DNA from: Lonicera japonica
Lineage: Eukaryota > Streptophyta > Magnoliopsida > Dipsacales > Caprifoliaceae
Reading direction: 5' to 3'
Assembly (NCBI GenBank): GCA_021464415.1
Contig: CM038468.1
Coordinates: 39,482,969 to 39,546,968 of the forward strand
Length of the DNA stretch: 64,000 nucleotides
Numbering within the stretch: position 1 is the first letter of the stretch; each line of letters opens with the position of its first letter. Of the stretch, positions 23,251 through 35,765 are shown piece after piece. Both the position numbers and the translations under genes were made by a program. The notes beneath the pieces are model-generated. The model ran no database searches. It worked only from the letters and a program-made list of their open reading frames with translations, and was not told the DNA's origin.

Positions 23251-24577
23251 GGGGGTGATAAATGCACCCTTATTTTTTGTTACAAACACCCTCTCCACCT
23301 TACGCCCCTCACTTTTTAAATTTTTTTCACAAACACCCCCCTCCACCACCCTCCAATTAAGAACCATAATTAAAGTAATACTTTCCCGTCATTGGAAGAG
23401 TATCTTCACTGATACTCTCCTGACATTGAGCATCTGAAACTTCAACAATTACTTAGTTACGGCCCATTTTTGTAGATATACTCTCTCGTATTAAATAGAG
23501 TAACTTTGATAATACTCTCCTGTCGTTGGGAGAGTACCTTCATTGGTACTCTCTCGACATTGAGCATCTGAAATTTCAGCAATAAGATTTTTTCAGAAGC
23601 AGCACATACTCGGCCAATGTGAGGTGAGTGATGTACATATCACTTGGCCAATGTGGAGAAAGTAATTGCTGGGTTTAAAACCCATAGCTTTGTTTTTTTT
23701 GAGAAATTTTTTTTATTGTAATTTTGCAATATTCATCAAATATAAGGTAACAATGAAACAATTATACCTTTTTTGAATATATATATATATATATATATTT
23801 ATATGTGTGTATGTATATACGTATGTTTTAAAGAAGGAGGAGGAGGAGGAGGAGGAGAATCCTTATGAAATTTTCGATGAGAGTATTTAGATGGAAGCCG
23901 AATTTTAGCTTAGATGAAGAATCCTCGGTTGCTCGAATTTGGGTTCAAATTTGTTCACTTTTTCAACAAGAAGAGGAGGAGGAGGAGGAGAAGAAGAGGG
24001 TGGTGACGGCCCAATTTTTGAGATATACTCTCCCGTCATTGAGAGAGTAAATGTGGTATACTCTTCCGTCATTGGGAGATTAATCTTCATTGTTACTCGC
24101 TCTACATTGAGCATCTGAAACTTACACAAATCTATGGCCTTTTTTCAGAAGAGATCTGTGTATATATATGCATTTTTTCGTTTGTTTTTTTCTTGCATTT
24201 AAAATATATATATACATACACACACATATATGATATATATATATATATATATATATTTGTGTATCTATATGTATATGTGTATGTTTTGAAGAAGAAGAAG
24301 AAGGAGAAGAAGGAGAAGGCGAAGGCGAAAGCGAAAGCAGAGGAGATGAAGGAGAAGAGGAGAAGGAGAAGAGGAGGAGGAGGAAGAGGAGAAGAAGAGG
24401 GTGGTGATGGGGTGCATGTATGTGATTAATGATTAATTATTAAGTTAATTAATAGTTAATCTTTGTATAATCTTTATGAAATGAGAGGGTGGTAGGAATA
24501 AACTTTAGTTTAATATTAATAAAAATTTTAGAGAGTGTTTGTGACCAAAAATAGGGGTGCATTTATCACCCCCCCCC
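23251..24577. mobile_element. TIR element with 8- to 9-bp target duplication
   Basis: The ends GGGGGTGATAAATGCACCC (from 23251) and GGGTGCATTTATCACCCCC (to 24577) are inverted repeats of about 39 bp, continuing as 'ttacaaacacc/gtgtttgtgacc'. TTGTTTTTG flanks both sides (23243-23251 and 24578-24586), an 8-9 bp duplication pointing to hAT or Mutator-like transposition. Inside are palindromic blocks around 'actctcccgtcattgggagag' (23385-23580 and 24025-24125), GGA/GAA-rich runs and AT microsatellites. No transposase is seen. Confidence 0.75.
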
Positions 24578-24586
24578 TTGTTTTTG

Positions 24587-26480
24587 GGCTTGGTTTAGGC
24601 TTTTTGCGATCTCCAAATAATTTGTTTCCACGTTAACATTAATCAATGGATTCATAATCAGTTCGGTGTTATTATAGGCACCCTAAAAAATTAATTTGAA
24701 GACCTATTATTTAATCACTCATATATAATTTTTAAATCTGCATAAGCACGCATAGCAATTAGATTACCCTAAGAAACATGCCAATTTCTGTTTCTTTCTT
24801 TAGCCCAAAACATTCCAAGGTATGCAATTAAATGGCAACATGAATATGTATATTAACGAACTATCCTTATTTGAGAAGTCATCTAACTCAATATTCATTC
24901 TATATACAATAAGCAAAAGTTATTAAAATTTTTGTGTTGTTCTTTTCTTCCTTAAAAATCAAGTTAAAAAACTACATCGCGTTTTAAAATTTTAACGTGA
25001 GTATTTGATTCTCATGGCATCAGCTCCCATTTTTCTTTCTTTCATTCCTCCTTTTTTTCCGGGGGAAAGAAAAAGGAATTGAATTCCCATGCATTTTGTT
25101 TTGAGAAATCTTTGTGACGTATACAAACTTAATGTTTGAGATCGAGTTTCAAATCAAAATAAAAAAAGAATTTATCAAAATTATAAATAGTTAAAACATC
25201 AAACATTTATGTTCATTTGTTTATTGTGTCATAGCAATTAAAATATATTATTAAAGATTCACTAAATTTAAACTATTTTAGTACATTTGTAAATATTATA
25301 TACATATGGGCGCCTTTAGAATGTGGGTTGTAGAAGAATGAAGGAGAGATAGTTAGCAATACAAACCCTATTTAGAATATGGGCGCCTTTAAGAAAGATA
25401 TATAATATAATAAGTGATTTTTTATCTTTTAATTGGGTGTTAAAACAGATTATTAAGGGTGCTTTTACTAGCTCGCTTACGAGTTTTGATCAGCCCAATC
25501 ATTTAGAAGCTAATCAGAGACACGACCATCGAGGAGTTTTCTTCATTTTTTCCGTTTCTCAATTCATTTGTCAAATTTTATTTTAAGCAACACTTAGTTT
25601 TATTCATTTATCGAGATCAAGCTCAGTTTTGATATTTTTACGAAATTATTCGGTAATTTTCTTTAGGAAAAAAAAAGAAGTTGGATTACTTGAGTTGTTA
25701 GTTTGATAATACTCTTGATTATTTTTATTAGGGCCGACGTAGTTGAAATGGCGCTAAAGTTGAGGGAGATGGAAAATAAATGCACATTGTTTGAGTTTTG
25801 CTATGGTTGATTTGAGACCGGCCTTTATATTGCCTATCTTTATTGGAAAGAATTTGAATAAAGATAGTTTCCTTAAAATAAATCAGTTTACCATTAGACA
25901 GAGAAATAATAACAAGGCAACTCTCTACCTAAGCAGAAATCAAATTTCGACCGACGGAGACATTAATGGTTCTCCGTTTCCTTTATATCCCATTGTCTAA
26001 TATCTAAAAACTCTTTTCACATTTCACACCTTCACATATATTCAAAGTACCATTTAATTTCTCAACTTTTTCTTCGTCATTGCTAACAAGTGATCGTCGT
26101 TATTTTCCGTCGCGCAGACTCTATTTCCCATCTTCCTATTTTTTCCTATTGTACTTCTATTCATCTTTTGGTGATTCAATATTCTAACTTTATTTGTTCT
26201 TTTAGTATTTCTATTTTCCTGATTCGTGTTTTTTTTTATTTAATATTTTTATTTTCAGGTTAATATTTTTCCAATTTGCATTGCGTTAGCTGCCCAACAA
26301 AACTATCTGCAGCAACGAGATGCATTAGACCTGCCCAATAGAATTCCTGTTACAGTTTACGTTGCTCAATAACCAATTTGTTTCCCCGAGAAGGAATAAC
26401 CAATCAATAATTACAAGAGTTATACTGTGTGTCATCGGCACGAATTACCCCTAGTATATATATATATACTAAAACATGTG
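24587..26480. other. Noncoding region
   Basis: AT-rich; I recognise no gene or defined repeat. A short open frame at 25791-26000 has no recognisable family features. A TA run lies at 26456-26469. Confidence 0.5.
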
Positions 26481-26904
26481 TCACAATTAGACGAGTCTAC
26501 ATTTTATGACACATTTTGAGGTAATGTGATCATGTTTGATGAAATGGTTACGTTGCATATTGTTTAAAGCAAAATGATCTCATTCAGTTCCTACTAAAAC
26601 AATCATTAACTTCTCTAAATTAAGGAAGGGTAATTTCACAATTTTCAGCTAGTACCAAAACGTAGTGGTCATCACAAGGAAGGTTTTGGCGTGTTTATTA
26701 AATTACAAAAATAGTCTTCACTTTAGAAAATAAAATACAACTTGATTACATATTTAAACCTATCACCTTAGATATGTAGAAATAATCTAATTACAAATTG
26801 ACCAAACACTATCCGATATCCTTGAAGCGTTTTCAAAGTCAACATTATATGAGGAATTACCAGATATAATATTGCAAACGCATCGACTGTGCCAGGAGTT
26901 CTAG

Positions 26905-27923
26905 TGTCAGAAATCATAATTATTTTTATTATTTTGGTTACTAAGTTATATTTGGTAACTTTTGTATGTCTCATAATATAAGGACTTTTAGATTTAGACT
27001 TAAATTAGGATTTGGTTGTTTCCTTTTATGTTTTTTATTTATGTTTGGTTATTTATTGTATCCCTAATTTATATACATAAATATACGACTCTGGCTCTTA
27101 TATTGAGTATGCCAAAATCTTAATTATGTTTGTCAACTTGGTATATATTAGAGCAACTTGGTCTTAACTTAGGGTTTTTTCTTCTTTTTATGCCACTGTC
27201 TCTAAAGGGTAGCTTTTTGCCGCCATCCGATTAAAGGTTTTTTTCCCAGCTTCTTTTATTCTTCTATGTCATTGGACTCTATCCAACCTTTGGCCTATTC
27301 CGCTGCATCTAAAGCGAAGCTGCAGCCCCTTTTCTTTTTGATGTTAGTCTTCTATTTCTATCTTATTGGTGGCTTGTGGTGCTTTGTCCCTATGCCTATT
27401 TTCTTCTTCTTTTGACCTCTTTGAGGTATTTCCTTAGTTTTCTTATTATAAGCTAAGGTTTCTTTCGTATTGCTGAGTGTTTTATCGACAGCATTTTGTT
27501 GGCCATATTAGCTTTCCAGGTCTTGTTATCAACCTTATTTTGGGTGGATGTTGTTCCGCATTTGTACACGTTGTTGTGGATGTTGTTTCCATTTTTAGCA
27601 CATGTTGCCTTTATTTTATAGAATTGAGGTACTTTTTGGCAATGCATGGTTCAAGCACAGAAGGAGAAATTTATTTGAAAGCTTAAAGGAAGAGTATTTT
27701 TCCAGCAAACGAGCGGCATATTATGATAGGTAAATCGATTTTGATTTAACAACTCCTTCAATTTGAGAGGGAGTGTGGAAATCAAAATTATTTTTATTAT
27801 TTTGGTTACTAAGTTAAATTAGGTAACTTTTGTACATACCATAATATAAGGGATCTTTTAGATTTAGACTTAAAAGGCTCTGACTCTCATATTGATTATG
27901 TTAAACCCTAATTACGTTTTTCA
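26905..27923 (+). mobile_element. Small LTR element (TRIM-like)
   Basis: Direct repeats 26905-27135 and 27774-27923 share 'ttatttttattattttggttactaagtt' type sequence (the first copy has about 90 bp more). A PBS-like 'ttggtatatattagagc' follows the first LTR, and a purine tract (tttgagagggag) precedes the second. The interior of about 640 bp has no pol. The size and layout fit a non-autonomous TRIM, plus strand. It interrupts the duplicated SERK intron. Confidence 0.65.
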
Positions 27924-27930
27924 ACTTATT

Positions 27931-28165
27931 TACCAATTGGGTGTGGGTGGAGTAGGCTCTTGCTCTTGTATATTATTTTGGGAGGATCTCATTTTCTAAT
28001 ATGCAATTTATAGTCTCAACATGCCCCCTTACGTCTGAATAACCTTCCTTCTGATACCATATTAGAGTTTGGAGTGTCCAACCCAAAACTAATTGGTTAT
28101 GGATGGAGTAGCCCCTTACTCTTATATATTGCTTTAAGATGTGAGATTTATAGTCTCAATGCATG
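27931..28165 (-). mobile_element. Second LTR fragment pair
   Basis: Two similar segments of about 80-90 bp (27931-28020 and 28085-28160) contain 'ggagtag.c.cttactcttatata' and 'atttatagtctcaa' and flank a minus-strand TGGTATCAGAAGG (primer-binding-like, near 28048-28060). It is probably a residue of another copia-type element. Confidence 0.4.
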
Positions 28166-28659
28166 GTAATAAATATCGTATAAAGAAACCAAGAAGAGGT
28201 ACGTATCTCGTAAACATGATGCAACACTTCCATTAGCCATATAGGGATAAACAAGCATGTGTTCTGTGGGAGTCATACCAAAGCCTTGAAGCGAAGTAGA
28301 TTACGATGAACAACCATGCTTATAATTTTGACTTATGTTTGGAACTGGAGCTCCCCACCTTGAGTACGCTCCTCTGTTAGCCTTTTTACGGCCACCACGG
28401 TACCGTCTGCCAAAAATCCTTTGTAAACCTTACCGAATCCACTTCTTCTCAGAATATTTCTGTTGCTAAAGTTATATGTTACAACTTGTAGTTCACGCAA
28501 TGAAAACCTCGAGTTGTCCTAGATGAAATTATGGATTCTCTGCAGCTGCAAAAAATAAAATAAATTATAATGTTTTCATTCCATTTTGTACCCCAACCAA
28601 ATTTCATATGTATTATGTCTTTAATTGTGTGTTACTTCATAATTTCATCACTTTTATAT

Positions 28660-29968
28660 GCATGTCAAATCCATTGATTAAAAAAAAAAAGAGGTCGAAA
28701 ATGATTGTAAAAACGATTTTTAAGTTTTATCGTAAGTTGGAAAAATAGATGATTGTTTTGGTGACATATTATCTATCTTTTCCTCTTTTTCATTGAATAT
28801 TTTTCTAAGCCATCATCCAAAGAATTGGATTTCAAGAAAAACTAAAAAGGTAATAAAACTACGAACCAAATCACTCATCTCTGTCCAACTTTTCATTCAA
28901 ATTAATAATAAAAAGTTTACAAACATTTAAGTGGACCAGCAATCTGCCAAAACCATGCAAAAGAATTCAGCACACATGCGCATTCGGACTTACAAGACTA
29001 TCATTCGCCAATATATGTAAGATATGAGAAACTGAATGCCCTTTAAAAACTTCCAAACCAAATGCCCAAAGATATGCCAAATATTTTACTCTTTCCCATA
29101 TCATCTCCATTACTTTCCACCTTTCCTTCGAAAATTCTCTTGTTTCTTTCCATCCACTGGGTCTAAAAATTTGTTATCAAAATACAACTTATTTTCTTAA
29201 TAGGAAACATAATTGAAATATTATTATTAAAAATAGAATATTACAAGGGAAGGAAAGGAACAAGAAGTACCCACCAAAGAGGCAATTAAAAAAACATGAG
29301 AGAGACAGAATCTAAAAATACAAATATGAGAATAAACAACCATATATAGTTGCAACTCATCAATCACAAATCTGAGTGCAGTTATGAATAATGAAAGAAA
29401 CTCCCACAATGCTGCTAAGTATGTGAACCTCTCAAGAATTTGTTCCATCAATATAATAAATCTCAATCACTCCGTTCTCTTTCTACCTTCCCCTTGTAAC
29501 AGAACCTACATTGCAAGTATGGATAATAAAGAGAAGTAAAGCTCAAGCAATCGATGGAAGAACTATGGATGCAATAAGAAATTATATGGGCACAAAAAAC
29601 AAAATGAAATGTCTAATCAAAGAGAGAGCAAAAGGAGATTTATTGAACTGAAAAAATAACATAACGAGTTGAATCAACGCAGAGTGAGGTAAGTTGGTTA
29701 CCAGGAAGAGAACTTGAAATACGAAGAACTACAACCACTGAGATTTTAATACAAGTTAGAAACAGAAAGGTGGGTCCATTTTATGATTGTTTGAAAAGAT
29801 ACACCATACCAAATTGAGAATTTCTTCTTCACATCCTAAACAACATATGACTCCCTAATGCCTCTTCTTAGAAAATAAGCTACCAGGCTGTCTATTTAAT
29901 GCTATAATTTGAAATGGTCTCTTCCCAAACATACTGAATCTTAATACCATTTAGGGGTTAAATCAATG
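28660..29968. other. Noncoding region
   Basis: I see no recognisable gene or element. The open frame at 29227-29466 has no family signature. Confidence 0.5.
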
Positions 29969-30256
29969 TGAAAATTTAGAGAGAATAACTATTTTATTCC
30001 ATTATAATTAAGACCGAATACAAAGCAACTTATATAGGAGGCAGACTAGACTCCTAACTAACTTAAAATACTCCTTAAGGTGGGGCACTTCCCACAAACT
30101 CTCTAACTAGGAAATAATATAAATAAATAAAAATAAATAATACTAAATTATCAATACTCCCCCTCAAGTTGGTGCGAAAATATCTTTCATGCCCAACTTG
30201 CTCACTTGAAATTCGAACGGTTGCCTTAATAGGCCTCTGGTCAAAATATCTACAAC

Positions 30257-33200
30257 TTATTGATTAGACGGAACCAAGGGAGTACAGATTATTCCGCTTT
30301 CTATTTTCTCTTTTATAAAGTGCCTATCAATCTCAACGTGTTTCGTCTTATCATGTAAGACTGGATTGTGGGCAATACTGATAGCAACCTTGTTATAGCA
30401 GTATAGCTTAATTGGGAGACTTATTGGCCTTTTAAGTTCTTCTAAGACCCATTGTAGCCAAAGAACGTCACATACTCCTTGAGCCATTGATCTGAATTCA
30501 CCTTTTGCACTACTTCTAGTGACAACATTTTGCTTTTTTCTCCTCCATGTCACCAAGTTGCCCGAAAGAAATGTACAGTAACCAGACATAGACCATCTAT
30601 CAGTAACTGATCCAACCCAATCAGCATCAGTATACACCTATATCCCTCTTTTATCGTTCTTCTTGAAGAACAAACCTTTCCTTGGGGAGCCTTTGAGGTA
30701 ACGAAGAATACGATACGCAGCCTCTAGATGCTCTTCACACAATGAGTGCATGAACTGACTAACCATGCTCACAGCGAAAGCAATGTCAGGGCGCGTATGA
30801 GACAAGTAGATTAGTTTCCTAACAAATCTTTGGTATCTCCCTATTTCGACTGGAACACCGTCTTTAACATCTCCTAGATTGGTACCCAGTTCTATGGGAG
30901 TATCCGATGGCTTACACCCACTTATCCCAATTTCTGCCCAGCAAATCTAATATATACTTTCGTTGTGAGACCACAATACCATTTTTTGAACGAGGCACCT
31001 CCATTGCAAGAAAGTACCATAGGTCGCCAAGATCCTTAATCTCAAATTCTTTGGCGAGATTTTGCTTCAGTCGACTCATTTATTCAACATCATCCCCGGT
31101 CAAAATCATATCATCCACATAAACTATGAGAATAGACAGCTCGTTTCTTATGGATATCTTTGTGAATAGAGTATGATCAGACTATACTTGATTATATCAT
31201 TGGCCCTTGAGGAACTTCGTTAATCTTTCGAACCACACCCTAGGGGATTGTTTAAAGCCATACAAAGACCTCTTTAGTTTGCAGATTTTGGTCCCAAATT
31301 CCTCAGTAAAACCAGGTGGAGGTTCCATATAGACTTTATCTTCTAGGTCTCCATTCAAGAAGGCATTCTTCACATCTAACTAATTCAGAGGCCAGTCCAG
31401 GTTAGTTGCAACAGATAAGAGAACCCGAACTGTATTTAATTTTTCCACTGGAAAAAAGGTTTCGGAATAGCCCACTCCATACGTTTGAGTGGAGCCTTTA
31501 GCTACCAGGCGAGCCTTGTACCATTCCACTGACCCAACTGAGTTGTACTTCACAGTGAATACCCATTTACAACCAACAATTGTCTTTTCTTCTGGAAGCT
31601 TTACTTTCTCTCAAGTAGCATTCTTCTCCAGAGCTCTCATCTCCTCATACACCGCTTCTCTCCACTCTGGAACATTTAGAACTTCTTGAACATTGTTAGG
31701 AATAACCATATTCCACACTCGAGAAATAAATGCAGAATATGAGGGTGAGATATTTTTATATGACACAAAATTCAAAATGGGATATTTGGGAGATTTCGTA
31801 CACACTCTGACTCCTTTTCTAAGAGTAATAGAAGATCAAGATGATTAGACTGAGTTGACTCTGTATTACCTTGAGAACTACCTTCAGGTCTCTCGGAAAA
31901 ATTATCGTGAGTATCATGATCCACCTCCAGGTTGGATTCTTGGGGTTACTTAGGGATGGTTTCTTTCGAATAAACAAGACCTTTATACCGTTGTGCACAC
32001 ATCTCTAGTCCATCGGTAGTCAAATTTTGGGATGACACTAGCCCTGGTTGTTCAACATTACCAACATAAGTATCTTCAATATTTAATTTATTTGTTTTCC
32101 CAGATTGTGTGTTAAAATAATTAGGTACTTGTTCATACAAAACATCAACCACCAAATTATCAAACCACAACCAACATCTTCACTCGTGCTCTCCCCCTGA
32201 AGATATGAGTCGTTGTAATAGGATTGCCCCTCGAAGAAGGTAACATCCATAGAGATGTACAATTTTTTGAAAATTGGGTCAAAACATTTATACCCTTTCT
32301 GATTTGTAGGATAGCTTACAAAAATACATTTGTGTGCCTTTGGATCAAGTTTATAATATTTTGGGTCATGATTATGAATAAAGGAAACAATTCCAAATAT
32401 TTTTAAGGGAATATCACCTAATAACCGAGTGTTGGAAAATAGGTCGGAAAGCAATTTGATAGGGGTTTTAAATTTCAAAGTTTGTGTTGGAAGCTGGTTA
32501 ATAAGATAAGTAGCTATTAAAATAGCATCTCCCCAAAGGTATTTAGGAACTTTAGTTTGAAAAATTAAATCTCGAGCAACTTCAAGTAGATGTCTATTTT
32601 TTCTTTCGGCAACTCCATTCTGTTGAGGAGTATAATTACAAGAACTTTGATGAATTATCTAATTTTTGACCAAAAAATCCCCTAACATTTTATTAAAACA
32701 TTCCTTCCCATTATCACTCCGAAAAATTTGAATTTTGGTTTAAAACTGTGTGTGTATCATGGTGTAAAAGTTTTGAAACACACTCTTAACTTCTGATTTT
32801 TCTTTTAAAAGAAATACCCAACATACTCTAGTGTGGTCATCAATGAAAGTCACAAACCAACGTTTTTCAGACCAAGTGGGCATTCTAGAGGGACCCTAAA
32901 CATCACTATGAATCAAGGTGAAAGGTTGTGATTTCTTATATGGTTGAGATGGAAAAACTGTGCGTTGATGTTTCCCTAATTCACAAGATTCACACCGAAA
33001 TTTAAGCAAATTTTTATTCATTAATAACTTGGGAAATAAATGCTTTAAATACTAAAAGTGTGGATGTCTTAACCTATAATGCCATAACAAAATCTAACTA
33101 TCACTAGAAACAGAAATATAATTAAAACAAGTTTGTCGGTCCTGCCTTCCAGAGGTAAACCCATTATTGAAAAAGTAGATAGCCCCATCCTATTTAGCAA

Positions 33201-33284
33201 CCCCAATCGTCTTCCCTAAATTTGAATCCTGAAATTCACAATGAGACGACCAAAAGTTAACTTGACAATTTAGACGACAACAAT
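30257..33284 (-). pseudogene. Copia pol remnant (pre-integrase to RNase H)
   Basis: Minus-strand order: GAG-pre-integrase (about 33284-33000; VNFWSSHCEFQD, WHYRLRHP), integrase with QQNGVAERKN (about 32628-32600) and the block KCIFVSYPTNQKGYKCFDP (32083-32478), reverse transcriptase with VYVDDMI (about 31125-31101), and RNase H (30637-30257; YTDADWVGS, TKHVEIDRHFI). Stops and frameshifts separate the blocks. No gag is present between the inner primer-binding site and the pre-integrase domain. Confidence 0.88.
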
Positions 33285-33299
33285 TGCTCTGATACTAAT

Positions 33300-33476
33300 T
33301 GTTGTACCCGCCGGCACTCAGGTCAAGCCCGGGGCACTAACCGGGCCCGCTAGATGTAGGGTTTTAACTTAAAATGTCTCGTTACTATGTGGAGGCTCTC
33401 CCCCACTTATATATCCATGTTGAGCTGTACAATCTTTCCATGTGGGATCAATGGTTTGAGCCAACTATTCTCAACA
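33300..33476 (-). mobile_element. Second, unrelated LTR inside the copia element
   Basis: On the minus strand it runs TGTTGAGAATAG...GGGTACAACA, followed at once by TTAGTATCAGAGC, a primer-binding site, and then directly by pol sequence. It shares no sequence with the outer LTRs, so the element is a recombinant or one copia inserted and partly deleted within another. Confidence 0.7.
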
Positions 33477-33746
33477 ATCTCCACCTTAGATCTTTCCGAC
33501 TCCACAGAGACCGATACTGCTTGCTTCGCAAGTCTGTGGATCTGCCATCGACCTCTGATACCATGAAAATTTAGAGAGAAAAAATATTTTATTCCATTAT
33601 AATTAAGACTAAATACAAAGTAACTTATATAGGAGGCAGACTAGACTCCTAACTAACCTAAAATACTCCTTAAGGTGGGACACTACCCACAAACTCTCTA
33701 ACTAGGAAATAACATAAATAAATAATACTAAATTATCAATACAATG

Positions 33747-34560
33747 AAATAGGGACTTTGAAATGAGTCAAATGACCTTTGTGTTATGTGATGCACGTAT
33801 ATGATATTATAACCATGTATTCAAGTTATATACAATTAATATCCAGCAAAAGTGACAGAAACGAATATTTTGGTAAGGAGCTTTAGAGTCAGATTATGGG
33901 TATTAAGGGTTTTGAAGTGCATCATAACGCTTCCCTTAAATATGGCTAACAATAGCCTTACGGGAGTCAATGTGGATCCTACCATTTATCCGGATAGGCT
34001 TCTTCACCTAGCTGCATTAACTGTAGAGCGCTGGCCCATGACATAATAAAACAAAACCTACAATTAGCCAACATGATACAATTGCATCAATTAATACATG
34101 TTTTAAACATATATAACTGAATTTATATGAGAACCATGGCTTTTCTTCGTTCTTGTTATAATTGTTATCCTTACATTGAATGAGTCCAGTGCTAGTATAT
34201 ATTTTCAATCCACAAACATCAACTGTGTCTTCTTGGGCTAAGACACATAATGCTCATCATAACACAAATTCTCGAACTATCTTCATTTTTAGCTTTTAGA
34301 GGGAGGAGGGGTTGTTCTAGACTTCGAGTCTTTTAAGTCCACAAAACCGTGTCCTCTTCAAACTTTTTGACAAAGAAGTCCATTTTTTTTTGTTGCCATT
34401 TCTTCCTTTTCCCCTCAACAAAAATATAGCAATGCAAAAGTATATATATATAAGATGAAATTTTCATTTTCTAGGAGGCATGATACTTGAAAATGCAGCA
34501 CAAGCTTCAATATTTTAGGTTTATTGATATCATAGCTAATTCTTTAAAGGAAGGATGTCA
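33747..34560. other. Noncoding region downstream of the kinase-HIPP gene
   Basis: No recognisable gene. It probably contains 3' flank of the HIPP part, whose stop codon is at 34922. Confidence 0.45.
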
Positions 34561-34921
34561 AGAAATAAGGGCACTCCTTATGCTTTAAAAATGTTATCCA
34601 TGAGGACCATGACAATCGGCAAATGTTTACAATGTTGATAAAGTGGACCACATTTGTTTATGTAGCTTACTCTTCCTGTTTCCGGTCCGATCCTTCTTTG
34701 TATTCAAGTTGTTTCCATAAAATACACAATAAAAAGGTACAAAAGCGTCCAAAATTCTACAGACCCTACATGTACTTAACTTATAGTAAGAGGGAGAGAG
34801 AGGGCCACATGTAGAGCATAGCAAGAAGATGAGAAAAAGGGACATGGAAATTGAACATTACCCATATGCTACTGCACCCATTTTTTAAAATCCCAATTTT
34901 GCGCCTCACATCCTTCTAAAT

Positions 34922-35765
34922 TTACAAAACTGAACATGGATTTGAATTCTTATCACTGAACAATATCAACTATTGAGGCATCAGGTAGAACGAACATAAT
35001 GCGGAGTAAACCTCTGATGGTCAATTTGGTAATATTCTCCACCACCTTCTTTCTTCTCCTCCGCGTTGCCTCCTTTTTTCCTAGCGGTATCGGGTTCTTC
35101 GGCTTTCTTCTCTTATTTACCCTTGTCTTCTTCTTTCTTATTCTCGGGATCTAGCTTCACAATAGCTGCGTGTTCGCCTATTCGCCTTTTCTTTTCAGCT
35201 GCAGCGTTCTCTTCCTTGCCCTTGTTTTCTTCATTCTTATTCTCATCTGGCTTCACAATAGCAGTGTGTTTGCTTGTTCGCTTTTTCTTTTGAGTTTGAT
35301 CTTCGGCTTTCTTCTCTTCTTTGCCCTTATCTTCTTCTTTCTTATTCTCAGGGTCTGGCTTTACAATAGATGTGTGTTTGCCTGTTTGCTTTTTTTTTTC
35401 AACGGTAGCAGGTTCTTTCTCCTCTTATTTGCCATTGTCTTCTTTCTTATTCTCGGGATCTGGCTTCACAATAGCTCCATGTTTGCCTGTTCGCGTTTTC
35501 TTCTCATTAGTGGCGAGTTCTTCGGCTTTCTTCAATCCCTTGGGGTCTGGCTTCACAATATCTGTGTGTTTGCTTGTTGCCTTTTTATTTTCAGCGGCAG
35601 CGGGTTCTTCGATTTTCTTGTCTTCTTTGCCCTTGTCTTCTTCTTTCTAATTTTCAACGGGGGCAGGTTCTTTGGTTTTCTTCTTTTCTTTGCCCATTTC
35701 TTCTTTCTTATTCTCGGGGTCTGGCTTCACAACTGCAGGTTCTTCGGTTTTTTTTTCTTCTTTGC
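34922..35765 (-). pseudogene. HIPP C-terminal repeat region and CaaX tail, broken
   Basis: Minus-strand translation from 35765 gives degenerate copies of a K/E-rich unit of about 38 residues (TGKHT.IVKPDPENKKEEDKGKEEKKAEEP). At the end comes FSDKNSNPCSVL and a stop at 34922, matching the HIPP family end (FSDENPN.CSVM), a CaaX prenylation box; Leu at the end favours geranylgeranylation. In-frame stops at about 35647-35649, 35425-35427 and 35113-35115 and a frameshift near 34985 break it. It is the distal part of the kinase-HIPP gene, separated from it by a small LTR element at 35766-36971. The antisense open frames here are shadows of the repeats. Confidence 0.85.

Larger units (their letters stand above)
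26480..28650 (-). pseudogene. Duplicated SERK intron plus first kinase exon, decayed
   Basis: 26480-26904 and 28166-28650 together match 16140-17080 of the SERK-type gene, the copy being split by an insertion (26905-28165). The exon part (about 28508-28195, minus strand) reads [24 protein letters not shown] and later [21 protein letters not shown] nonsense codon replaces the alpha-C Glu (QT*VK), and a frameshift lies near LLRF/GFGM. The glycine loop is also damaged. It is a dead copy showing that the SERK kinase block was duplicated within the locus. Confidence 0.85.
29969..33741 (-). mobile_element. Defective Ty1/copia retrotransposon with target duplication CAATG
   Basis: LTRs at 29969-30156 and 33564-33741 are near-identical direct repeats (TGAAAATTTAGAG...ATCAATA on the plus strand). 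CAATG flanks both ends (29964-29968 and 33742-33746). The minus strand shows TGGTATCAGAGG as PBS at 33563-33552 and a purine tract CTTGAGGGGGAG at 30168-30157. A second, different LTR with its own PBS lies inside (33300-33476). Gag is missing and pol is full of stops, so it is not autonomous. Confidence 0.9.

Noticed and set aside
24193..24429. Frame with Y/I repeats then K/E repeats
   Set aside because: It is encoded by AT and GAA/GGA microsatellites inside a TIR element.
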